Assembly (NCBI GenBank): GCA_947464335.1
Contig: CANHWG010000004.1
Location: forward strand, 1 to 64,000
Length of the DNA stretch: 64,000 nt
Direction of reading: 5' to 3'
From: Flavobacteriaceae bacterium
GTDB taxonomy: Bacteria; Bacteroidota; Bacteroidia; Flavobacteriales; Flavobacteriaceae
The translations under genes were made by a program, and so were the position numbers. Below the pieces are notes generated by a model. It was given only the letters and a program-made list of their open reading frames with translations, ran no database searches and was not told where the DNA came from. Every line of letters begins with the position of its first letter. Positions within the stretch are counted from its first letter, which is position 1. Positions 52,161-59,671 of this stretch are shown in pieces.

Positions 52161-54539
52161 ATGAGTAAAATCAGAAATGACTTCAAAAATCATAGGGTAA
52201 AGCAACCAACCCAAGATAACTCAACTACTATTGTTACCATTCCTCGGCGCGATTTCCTAACGCAACTAGCACTATTAAGCGCTTCAATGCTCCTTTTAAG
52301 GTCTAATTGTTTCGCGTCACAAATCGACCCTTCAAATGCTCTGATTGATATTAAAAATCCACTGAATAATGAAGATATTTTTGCCTACATCCGCAGAGAA
52401 ACAGGAGGATTCGATATTAATTTATATAAAAAATTGGTGGGTGCTGCCAATGAATTCAAAGAAGGCGATGAAATACTAGGCATTGCTGCTTCTAGTGAAT
52501 CCGCACGAAAAACAGCTCGAATAGTAATAGCCAATACCATGCTGTCAGCCGTTATAGAGCAACCTCTTTTTAAAGATGAGTTATTCGATTTTATTCAAAA
52601 CGCTACTGCATTGGATGAACAGATTATTAGTATGACATTCTTGGAGCTAAAGAATTTTTTATTGGAGTCGGATGAGGAAAACATTAAGCGGATCATGCCT
52701 TCGCTTACAAGTGATTGTATTGCTTTTGTAGTAAAGCTCATGTCTAACGATGAACTAATTAGTGTAAGTGCCAAGGTATTTAATCAACTGCCGAATAGTA
52801 CTATTGGCGGGAAAGGTTATTTAAGTGCTAGGGTGCAACCTAATTCACCAACTGACAATGTAGAAGATATAATTTGGCAGGTATTTGATGCTTGGTCCTA
52901 TGGCGTGGGAGATTTAGTCCTCGGAACCAACCCAGTTTCTAGCGATCCTGTTATGGTGGCCCGAATAGAAGCGGCACTCCATGATATATTGGTTGCCTTT
53001 GAGCTACAAGATACGATGCCCAATTGTGTGCTCTCACACATTGATATTCAATCGCGTGTCGAAGAAAGTCAGCCAGGCACCACTGGTGTTTGGTTTCAAA
53101 GTATAGCAAGTTCGGTTGCAGCCAACCAAACGTTCGATGTTACGATTGAAAAAATGAAAGCTTATGCTGATGCCAGACGAGATAACCTATTTGGTCTTTA
53201 TGCCGAAACAGGTCAAGGAGCCGATGCTACTAACGGTCATAGTGAGGGCTTCGATATGGTGGTTCATGAGTCAAGAAAATATGGATTCTTAAGAGCTCTA
53301 AAACAGCGAATCAATTTCAATAAAAAAAACAAAACTGAACCTTGGGTATTTCTTAATGATGTTGCCGGTTTTATAGGTCCTGAAGTATTTCGAACAAAAG
53401 AACAATTGGTCCGTTGTTGCTTAGAAGACCTTGTAATGGGCAAGCTTCATGGACTTACGATTGGTCTTGACATCTGCACTACACTGCACATGGATGTTAC
53501 ACTTGATGACCTAGATTGGTGCATTGATCAGATTATGCCTGCAAATCCTGCCTATTTAATGGCATTACCTACGAAAAACGACCCAATGCTTAGTTATCTC
53601 ACCACTTCTTTTGCCGATCATGTTAGAATACGGGAACAATTTGGCTATAAAGTAAATGATAAGATGTGGGAATTCTTCAAGCGTATCGGCGTTATTGGTA
53701 TCGACAATAAACCAACCACTCTTTTTGGCCAACCCAATGAAGTATATTTACGCTATTGTAAAGCAAAAGGCGACCTACGCAGTGATTATGAGATATTGTT
53801 GGAAGGTAAGTCAGCCATAGAACGTGTTCGGAAACGAGGTGTGCCTATTGCTGAAGGATACGGAGAAAAAACATGGATGCTTCAACCATCACTAGACCAT
53901 GAAATTCGGGAATTATACAAAGATGCCAAGTATTGTTTGTGGACTGAGTGGGAATCTTCCTATTTGCGTTCTATCAAAAACGCTATAGTAGTTTCATCTA
54001 TGTCGGTTAACAGAATTGATTATGTTTATCACCCAAGTAGCGGAGAACACCTATCTCCAGAATCTTTAGTGAAAGTTCAAAGTCTCAGTAAAAAACTCGA
54101 TAAGAACACTCCAGATGTTCAGATTATTATATCTGATGGGTTGAATTCTAGATCATTGATGGATGAAGGGCATCTTAACCAATTTCTTCCTTCTCTTTAT
54201 AAACAATTAGCTGAGAAAAGTTTAACCTTTTCAGATGCTCCAATAATTATTCGCAATGGACGTGTGCGCGCTGGCTATGAGATTGGGGAACACCTTTTTG
54301 GAAAAGACATAATACAAAAACATTGTATCGTTCATATTATAGGCGAGCGGCCTGGGACTATACACCGCAATTTTTCAGTTTATATTACAGTTGCTTCAGC
54401 TTCTACATGGAACATTCAAGGCAAAGTCGATCACGATATTACACGAGTCATTTCAGGTATCAGTGATACGGCCTATCTTCCAAAAGATGCTGTTATAGAA
54501 GTAAGCTCTATTATAAAGGAACTCATGAGTGAAAAATAA
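52161..54539 (+). CDS. Fused ethanolamine ammonia-lyase (EutB-EutC) with Tat-like signal
   Basis: 792 residues. An N-terminal twin-arginine-like signal (TIPRRDFLTQLALLSASML; Arg29-Arg30, possible cleavage after about 52) precedes an EutB-like domain (about 65-530) and a C-terminal EutC-like domain (about 640-790). Residues equivalent to the E. coli EutB ethanolamine contacts are present: Arg224 and Gln226 (SARVQPN), Asn257 (GTNPVS), Glu349 (AETGQG) and Asp437 (IGLDIC). The EutC part has SDGL (658-661), GRV (700-702), IGE (708-710) and GERPG (728-732) but lacks about 100 N-terminal residues. The reaction would be ethanolamine to acetaldehyde plus ammonia with adenosylcobalamin. Export of a B12 enzyme is unexpected; no eutA or microcompartment genes are near. 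Confidence 0.88.
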   Translation: MSKIRNDFKNHRVKQPTQDNSTTIVTIPRRDFLTQLALLSASMLLLRSNCFASQIDPSNALIDIKNPLNNEDIFAYIRRETGGFDINLYKKLVGAANEFKEGDEILGIAASSESARKTARIVIANTMLSAVIEQPLFKDELFDFIQNATALDEQIISMTFLELKNFLLESDEENIKRIMPSLTSDCIAFVVKLMSNDELISVSAKVFNQLPNSTIGGKGYLSARVQPNSPTDNVEDIIWQVFDAWSYGVGDLVLGTNPVSSDPVMVARIEAALHDILVAFELQDTMPNCVLSHIDIQSRVEESQPGTTGVWFQSIASSVAANQTFDVTIEKMKAYADARRDNLFGLYAETGQGADATNGHSEGFDMVVHESRKYGFLRALKQRINFNKKNKTEPWVFLNDVAGFIGPEVFRTKEQLVRCCLEDLVMGKLHGLTIGLDICTTLHMDVTLDDLDWCIDQIMPANPAYLMALPTKNDPMLSYLTTSFADHVRIREQFGYKVNDKMWEFFKRIGVIGIDNKPTTLFGQPNEVYLRYCKAKGDLRSDYEILLEGKSAIERVRKRGVPIAEGYGEKTWMLQPSLDHEIRELYKDAKYCLWTEWESSYLRSIKNAIVVSSMSVNRIDYVYHPSSGEHLSPESLVKVQSLSKKLDKNTPDVQIIISDGLNSRSLMDEGHLNQFLPSLYKQLAEKSLTFSDAPIIIRNGRVRAGYEIGEHLFGKDIIQKHCIVHIIGERPGTIHRNFSVYITVASASTWNIQGKVDHDITRVISGISDTAYLPKDAVIEVSSIIKELMSEK

Positions 54540-54684
54540 CTGTTAACCCGTTTATAATTCCTCAAAATTGTATACGTCAGTAAATAAACGTAATTTTTAA
54601 AAAGAAGAAAAAAAGTCACATTAAAAACAATCAGAAAACTTAAAATTATTGAAAATAGAAGTTTAATTTGAAAAAGAAAATGAG

Positions 54685-55446
54685 ATGAATAAAAGGAAAA
54701 AATATTATATAATTATTTTAACTTTAGTAACTGCCATGAGTATAAAAAGCTGCAAAACAATTGACAAATCTCTTACATTAGATATCCCAAAAGTTGAATT
54801 GGAAATACTTCAACAAATTCCAGCAAATCAAAAAGGAAGAGAGAAAAGCGCTCTGTATTTACCTCCTCGAAGAATAAGTGAGAATGAATTTAATACTCCT
54901 GTTTTAGATGAACTAATTGACAGTATGTATGATATGATGGTAAAAAAATCTGGTGTTGGTATTGCAGCCAATCAAATAGGCAAACGATTACAACTATTTA
55001 TAATAGAAGCAAAATCGGACAATCCACGTTACAAGATTTTAGGTCCCGTACAAAAACAACTATTTATCAATCCCATTATTACTAAAACATCTTCAACGAG
55101 GAAGAATTTTTGGCACGGGTGTTTAAGTGCTGATGGTGAAAAAAGAGGTAATGTAGCAACTTATGAATGGATTGAATATCAATGTCAAAACGAAAAAGGA
55201 AATATCATAACGGGAAGATTGGAGGGATTTGCCGCAGTAATTTTTCAACACGAATTTAGGCATTTAATGAATGGAACCTACCTTGATGTGGCCAAACATT
55301 TTTTATCAAAAACAGAATTAGATCTCGAGATTGAAACCAAAAAAACACCTTTTTTTGAAACAGCGTCAGATACTTTACCGCTACTAATAAATGACTATAC
55401 CATTGGAGAAACACTTGAAAAGTACCACTCAAAAAAACAACAATAA
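54685..55446 (+). CDS. Peptide-deformylase-like lipoprotein
   Basis: 253 residues. The hydrophobic N-terminus ends in a lipobox-like IKSC (Cys23). All three deformylase motifs are present: GVGIAANQ (90-97; GxGxAAxQ), HGCLS (144-148; Cys146 as metal ligand, first Glu of EGCLS replaced by His) and HEFRH (189-193; His189 and His193 ligands, catalytic Glu190; usual Asp replaced by Arg). The C-terminus is longer than in Def. Cytoplasmic Def removes formyl from nascent chains; an exported copy must act on something else. Next gene 11 bases downstream. Confidence 0.82.
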   Translation: MNKRKKYYIIILTLVTAMSIKSCKTIDKSLTLDIPKVELEILQQIPANQKGREKSALYLPPRRISENEFNTPVLDELIDSMYDMMVKKSGVGIAANQIGKRLQLFIIEAKSDNPRYKILGPVQKQLFINPIITKTSSTRKNFWHGCLSADGEKRGNVATYEWIEYQCQNEKGNIITGRLEGFAAVIFQHEFRHLMNGTYLDVAKHFLSKTELDLEIETKKTPFFETASDTLPLLINDYTIGETLEKYHSKKQQ

Positions 55447-55457
55447 CTAACAACAGC

Positions 55458-56114
55458 ATGATGAATAAGTTTTTATTTTTACCCCTTTTCTTCTTTTCAC
55501 TAAATATATTTTCTCAAAACTTTGATTATGACAAAGTTTCGATTGAATCTAGTTTGGGATATAGTATTCCAATGATTAACAAATCTTCAGATGGAAGTGG
55601 AGAATTTGCTTCCTTTTCTCATATTAATTTGGGTGTTCGCTATATGTTCAACCATAAGTGGGGTATAAAAAGTGATTTTAGTTATGATACTTTTAAGGAT
55701 GGAGATAAAGGCAGTAATCATTATAGGTTAAATTTAGAAGCATATTACAATGTGGGAGATATTTTTGATTTAAATAACATTTCTAATCAGAGTATTGCAT
55801 TATATTCTCATTTGGGTGGAGGTTTTACGTATAATAATACCCATATTAATGAAGTTCAAATCGGTTACATTCCTCGTTGGGAACGACAAATTAATGTGAC
55901 TTTTGGATTGTCTCCGAGATTCAGGATAAACGATGATATTTCTCTTTTAGCTGATTGGACGAATATAATTGCTACTAGACAACAATTTTATTATAGTGGA
56001 GAGCCCGTATCTTCATTAACCAATGGTGAAATTGGATTTCATATGACTTTTAGCTTAGGAATTTCTTTTTCAATAGGAGGTTTTAGTGATCATGCAGATT
56101 TTCATGAACATTAA
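55458..56114 (+). CDS. Outer-membrane beta-barrel protein
   Basis: 218 residues with a signal peptide (MMNKFLFLPLFFFSLNIFSQ). Alternating beta-strand pattern: VSIESSLGYSIPM, FASFSHINLGVRYMFNHKWGIKSDFSYD, LYSHLGGGFTYNN, NVTFGLSPRFRIND, and a closing strand GFHMTFSLGISFSIGGF followed by a short His-rich tail (SDHADFHEH). It resembles the small 8-stranded OmpA/PorT-type barrels. Only 11 bases after the deformylase-like gene, so the two are probably co-transcribed. Ligand unknown. Confidence 0.8.
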   Translation: MMNKFLFLPLFFFSLNIFSQNFDYDKVSIESSLGYSIPMINKSSDGSGEFASFSHINLGVRYMFNHKWGIKSDFSYDTFKDGDKGSNHYRLNLEAYYNVGDIFDLNNISNQSIALYSHLGGGFTYNNTHINEVQIGYIPRWERQINVTFGLSPRFRINDDISLLADWTNIIATRQQFYYSGEPVSSLTNGEIGFHMTFSLGISFSIGGFSDHADFHEH

Positions 56115-56131
56115 TCGCTATTTTTTTATAG

Positions 56132-56433
56132 CTATGATTTGCAATCCTCGTCAACAAATAAATCCAAAAAAACAAAATCTAAATCGTTTTTCATAACGGC
56201 ATAGTTTCTTCCCGAACTGATGCAATAATCTTTTGAAAGACTAACTATTTTATCTTTTAATGGATTTGATTGAATGCATTCCATTTTTTGTTTGATCAAT
56301 GAATTATTGCAAATATATTCTGCATTATAACCGCCTTACCAAACTTTAAATTTTGTTTTCGTTTTTCTACAGAAGATTTTTTTGGGGGACGTTGTGTTTT
56401 ATTGTTAAAAATACCATTTATAGAGATAACCAC
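56132..56433 (-). pseudogene. Frameshifted coding remnant next to tRNA-Asn
   Basis: On the reverse strand a stretch from a possible GTG (56433) reads VVISINGIFNNKTQRPPKK to ...NLKFGK. It then continues, only after a one-base shift near 56336, as GGYNAEYICNNSLIKQK... and SSGRNYAVMKNDLDFVF to a stop at 56132-56134. The composition is protein-like in both parts, so a single base deletion in an old gene of about 100 residues is the simplest reading. I do not recognise the family. The remaining bases up to the tRNA hold nothing else obvious. Confidence 0.4.
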
Positions 56434-56541
56434 TTTTAGTCACCTTATAATTAATCTACTATTGGTACTATTGAATATTATTCAAAGCTTTTAGGGTGTT
56501 ACCTGTTTGAAATTTAGCATATTTAATCTTGTATGCCAATG

Positions 56542-56578
56542 AAAAACAAAAAAGACCTCACATTGCTGTGAAGTCTTT
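56542..56578 (-). terminator. Terminator downstream of tRNA-Asn
   Basis: On the reverse strand AAAGACTTCACA and TGTGAGGTCTTT pair around a 4-base loop (one mismatch), then a T-rich tail, about 10 bases past the tRNA. Confidence 0.75.
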
Positions 56579-56588
56579 GTGTTGCTTG

Positions 56589-56662
56589 CTCCCCCTCTTG
56601 GGCTCGAACCAAGGACCCTCTGATTAACAGTCAGATGCTCTAACCAACTGAGCTAAGGAGGA
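56589..56662 (-). tRNA. tRNA-Asn (anticodon GTT)
   Basis: A 74-base cloverleaf read on the reverse strand. The acceptor TCCTCCT pairs with AGGGGGA (one G-T). The D-arm has AGCTCAGTTGGTTAGAGC, the anticodon arm TCTGA-CTGTTAA-TCAGA with GTT, and the T-arm GGTTCGAGCC. CCA is not encoded. Decodes AAC/AAT. Confidence 0.96.
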
Positions 56663-56697
56663 AGATAGTTTATCTTTTAAGCGGTTGCAAATATAGA

Positions 56698-56728
56698 ACG
56701 AATTTTATTTTTTACAAATAAATAATAA
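56698..56728 (-). promoter_or_regulatory. Promoter of tRNA-Asn
   Basis: On the reverse strand TTTG (56725-56728), 19 bases, TATATTTG (56698-56705), about 36 bases before the tRNA: a full consensus promoter. Confidence 0.7.
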
Positions 56729-56746
56729 AGAAAAATGTAAAAAATA

Positions 56747-58096
56747 TTATTTATTAAAAATTGCCTTGTAAATATCGTTTCCGTTGGCAAATAGTAATAA
56801 AGAAATAAGTAATACAAAACCAACCATTTGGGCTCTTTCTAAAAACTTATCGCTAGGTTTTCTGCCGCTGATTATTTCATATAATAAAAACATCACATGA
56901 CCACCATCTAATGCCGGTATTGGCAATAAATTCATTACCCCAAGCATGATAGACAATAAAGCGGTAATACCCCAAAACGCTTCCCAACTCCATGTGTTCG
57001 GGAAAATATTAAAGATAGCAGCAAAACCACCAACTCCTTTATACGCTCCGGTACTAGGTGAAAAAATCGCTTTTAATTGCTTGCCATAACTGCTTAATTG
57101 TTCAAATCCTTTATTTATCCCAACCGGAATCGATTCAAAGAATCCAAATTTCTCCTCACTCACTTTATACAATCCTAATCGGGCCAAATCTTTATAAGGC
57201 ATGATTCTGTTGGCATAATAAGCTCCTAATCTTGCACTGTCATTAACTTTTAACGTAGTCGCAATTTCTTGGTTATCTCTCTTTATAATCACGGGAATGG
57301 TTTTCCCTTTTAAACTATCTACAGCATTAATAATTTCATCTGCATATTTTACTGGTTTACCGTTAAAACTAGTAATCATATCTTTGGGTTTTAGAACTGC
57401 TTTGTTCGGAGAATCTTCTGCAACACTTGAAACTATAAATGGGATACGCAACTCTACCAAAGAAGCTCTTTTGCCTTGCATCAATTGGTCGATAAAGTTC
57501 ACGGGGAAATGCACTTTTTCCTCTTTACCATCTCGTAATACTATAATCTCTTTTGATAAAAATAATTTTTCGTTAGACTCATAAAAGCGTTCCACTTTTT
57601 CACCATCAATAGAAATTAATCTATCTCCCGTTTTAAGTCCCGCTTTTTCTACTACCTGGTTGGTTATCCAGATTCCGTCTTTTACTTCACTATTGGCAAT
57701 ATACTGTTCGCCATAAAAGAAGGTCATTCCGATGTAGATGATAAATGCTAAAATAAAATTTACCGTAACGCCACCCAACATAATAATTAATCGTTGCCAG
57801 GCCGGCTTAGAACGAAACTCCCAGGGTTGTGGTTCTTGAGCCAATTGCTCCGTATCCATACTTTCATCGATCATTCCTGATATTTTTACATAACCTCCAA
57901 GAGGCAACCAACCAATACCATATTCGGTTTCACCGATTTTCTTTTTTAGTAAAGAAAATTTAATATCAAAAAATAGATAAAATTTTTCTACGCGTGTTTT
58001 AAATAATTTGGCCGGAATAAAATGACCTAGCTCGTGAAGGATTATTAAGATTGATAAACTCAGTAAAAACTGAGATAATTTGATTGCAATTTCCAT
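56747..58096 (-). CDS. rseP: Site-2 protease RseP (M50)
   Basis: 449 residues. It is an inner-membrane zinc protease cleaving anti-sigma factors or signal-peptide remnants within the membrane. HELGH (His21, Glu22, His25) lies in the first helix. GWLPLGGYVKISGM follows, then one or two PDZ-like domains (about 125-300, with GLKTGDRLISIDGEKV and LKPKDMITSFNGKP). The last part holds NLLPIPALDGGH (about 388-399; the zinc-ligand Asp) and final helices. A TACTTTTG -7 element is at 58127-58134. Confidence 0.95.
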   Translation of the reverse strand: MEIAIKLSQFLLSLSILIILHELGHFIPAKLFKTRVEKFYLFFDIKFSLLKKKIGETEYGIGWLPLGGYVKISGMIDESMDTEQLAQEPQPWEFRSKPAWQRLIIMLGGVTVNFILAFIIYIGMTFFYGEQYIANSEVKDGIWITNQVVEKAGLKTGDRLISIDGEKVERFYESNEKLFLSKEIIVLRDGKEEKVHFPVNFIDQLMQGKRASLVELRIPFIVSSVAEDSPNKAVLKPKDMITSFNGKPVKYADEIINAVDSLKGKTIPVIIKRDNQEIATTLKVNDSARLGAYYANRIMPYKDLARLGLYKVSEEKFGFFESIPVGINKGFEQLSSYGKQLKAIFSPSTGAYKGVGGFAAIFNIFPNTWSWEAFWGITALLSIMLGVMNLLPIPALDGGHVMFLLYEIISGRKPSDKFLERAQMVGFVLLISLLLFANGNDIYKAIFNK

Positions 58097-58126
58097 TTTA
58101 GTATGTATCGATTTCTTTTAAACTTA

Positions 58127-58134
58127 CAAAAGTA
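58127..58134 (-). promoter_or_regulatory. -7 element of rseP
   Basis: TACTTTTG on the reverse strand, 30 bases before the rseP start; no -33 TTG seen. Confidence 0.4.
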
Positions 58135-58295
58135 AGGTTTCCGACTTACTCTAGCACATAATATTTTATTTTAGGTAATTTTTTTATGAATTTTTAAAAC
58201 AAATACCACTCCTAGTTTAAATATTAACCTGATTTTTATTTGGTTACATGATTGGAAGTTTTTAAGTATCACAGAGGTTTTATCAAACATTTCAT

Positions 58296-58303
58296 TAAAT
58301 TTG
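58296..58303 (+). promoter_or_regulatory. -7 element of serS
   Basis: TAAATTTG, 20 bases before the ATG at 58324. An in-frame ATG at 58252 lies upstream of it and is therefore unlikely to be used. Confidence 0.45.
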
Positions 58304-58323
58304 CGTCCTTATATAGAAAAGAC

Positions 58324-59595
58324 ATGTTACAGATAAGTTATATCAGAGAAAACAAAGAAAAAGTGATTACTGCTTTGGCCAAAAGAAATATGGATGTGAA
58401 AACACTCGTAGAAGAAGTAATCCAATTAGATGAAACCAGAAGAAGTGTTCAGGTAGAATTGGACAACACTCTAGGAGAATCAAATAAGTTATCCAAAGAC
58501 ATTGGCGAATTGATGAAAAATGGCGAAAAAGCCAAAGCTGAAATTTTAAAATTAAAAACTGTTCAACTAAAAGAAGTAAGCAAAGAACTTTCTGAAAAAT
58601 CGGATGCTTTAGCCCAAGAACTTTTGAACAAAATGTATTTGCTACCCAATCTTCCTGCCGAAATTGTGCCATTTGGAAAAACTCCAGAAGAAAACCTAAA
58701 CGTATTTGAAGAAGGAGAAATCCCAGTTTTGCACGAAGGAGCACAACCGCATTGGGAATTAGTGAAAAAATACGACATCATCGATTTCGAATTAGGGGTA
58801 AAAATTACCGGTGCTGGTTTCCCTGTTTATAAAGGGAAAGGTGCCAAATTGCAACGTGCTTTAATTTCTTATTTTTTAGATAAAAATACGGAAGCAGGTT
58901 ACCAAGAATTTCAAGTGCCGCATTTGGTAAACGAAGCTTCCGCCTACGGAACGGGACAATTACCCGATAAAGATGGCCAAATGTACCACGACGCTACTGA
59001 CGATTTGTATTTGATTCCCACTGCCGAAGTACCCGTTACGAATATTTTCCGCGATGTGATTTTGCAGGAAAGTGAGTTGCCTATTTTGTGCACTGGTTAC
59101 ACACCATGTTTCCGTCGCGAAGCAGGTTCGTATGGTGCGCATGTTCGTGGATTGAATCGTTTACATCAGTTTGACAAAGTTGAAATCGTTCGAATCGAAC
59201 ATCCTGATAAATCATATGAAGCTTTAGACGGAATGGTAGAACATGTGAAAAGTATACTTCAAGAATTGAAATTACCCTACAGGATTTTACGCCTTTGTGG
59301 TGGCGATATGGGTTTTGCTTCGGCTTTAACCTATGATTTTGAAGTGTTTTCGACCGCGCAAGATAAATGGCTAGAAATATCGTCGATTTCTAATTTCGAA
59401 ACGTTCCAAGCCAATCGTTTGAAATTACGTTTTAAAGGGAAAGAAGGAAAAACACAACTAGCACACACCTTGAACGGAAGTTCATTGGCTTTGCCTAGAG
59501 TTTTGGCCGGAATTCTAGAAAATTATCAAACTCCAGAAGGAATTGTTATACCCGAAGTATTGCGCAAATACACGGGGTTTGACATCATCAACTAA
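58324..59595 (+). CDS. serS: Seryl-tRNA synthetase
   Basis: 423 residues from 58324 (MLQISYIRENKEKVITALAKR), the usual SerRS N-terminus. The long antiparallel coiled-coil arm that grips tRNA-Ser covers about 30-100. The class II catalytic core follows: motif 2 with CFRREAGSYGAHVRGLNRLHQF, and motif 3 with LNGSSLALPRVLAGILENYQ, plus TAEVPVTN. The C-terminus is short. A hairpin terminator follows. Confidence 0.98.
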   Translation: MLQISYIRENKEKVITALAKRNMDVKTLVEEVIQLDETRRSVQVELDNTLGESNKLSKDIGELMKNGEKAKAEILKLKTVQLKEVSKELSEKSDALAQELLNKMYLLPNLPAEIVPFGKTPEENLNVFEEGEIPVLHEGAQPHWELVKKYDIIDFELGVKITGAGFPVYKGKGAKLQRALISYFLDKNTEAGYQEFQVPHLVNEASAYGTGQLPDKDGQMYHDATDDLYLIPTAEVPVTNIFRDVILQESELPILCTGYTPCFRREAGSYGAHVRGLNRLHQFDKVEIVRIEHPDKSYEALDGMVEHVKSILQELKLPYRILRLCGGDMGFASALTYDFEVFSTAQDKWLEISSISNFETFQANRLKLRFKGKEGKTQLAHTLNGSSLALPRVLAGILENYQTPEGIVIPEVLRKYTGFDIIN

Positions 59596-59610
59596 ACGTT
59601 AATTTTTCTC

Positions 59611-59663
59611 AAAACAATGCACTAATCAGACACAAAAAGTGGTACTTTAGTGCATTGTTTTTT
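59611..59663 (+). terminator. Long-stem terminator after serS
   Basis: AAAACAATGCACTA (59611-59624) pairs perfectly with TAGTGCATTGTTTT (59648-59661), followed by T's. The 23-base loop contains a small CAC-AAAAA-GTG stem. Confidence 0.75.
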
Positions 59664-59671
59664 AAAATTGT

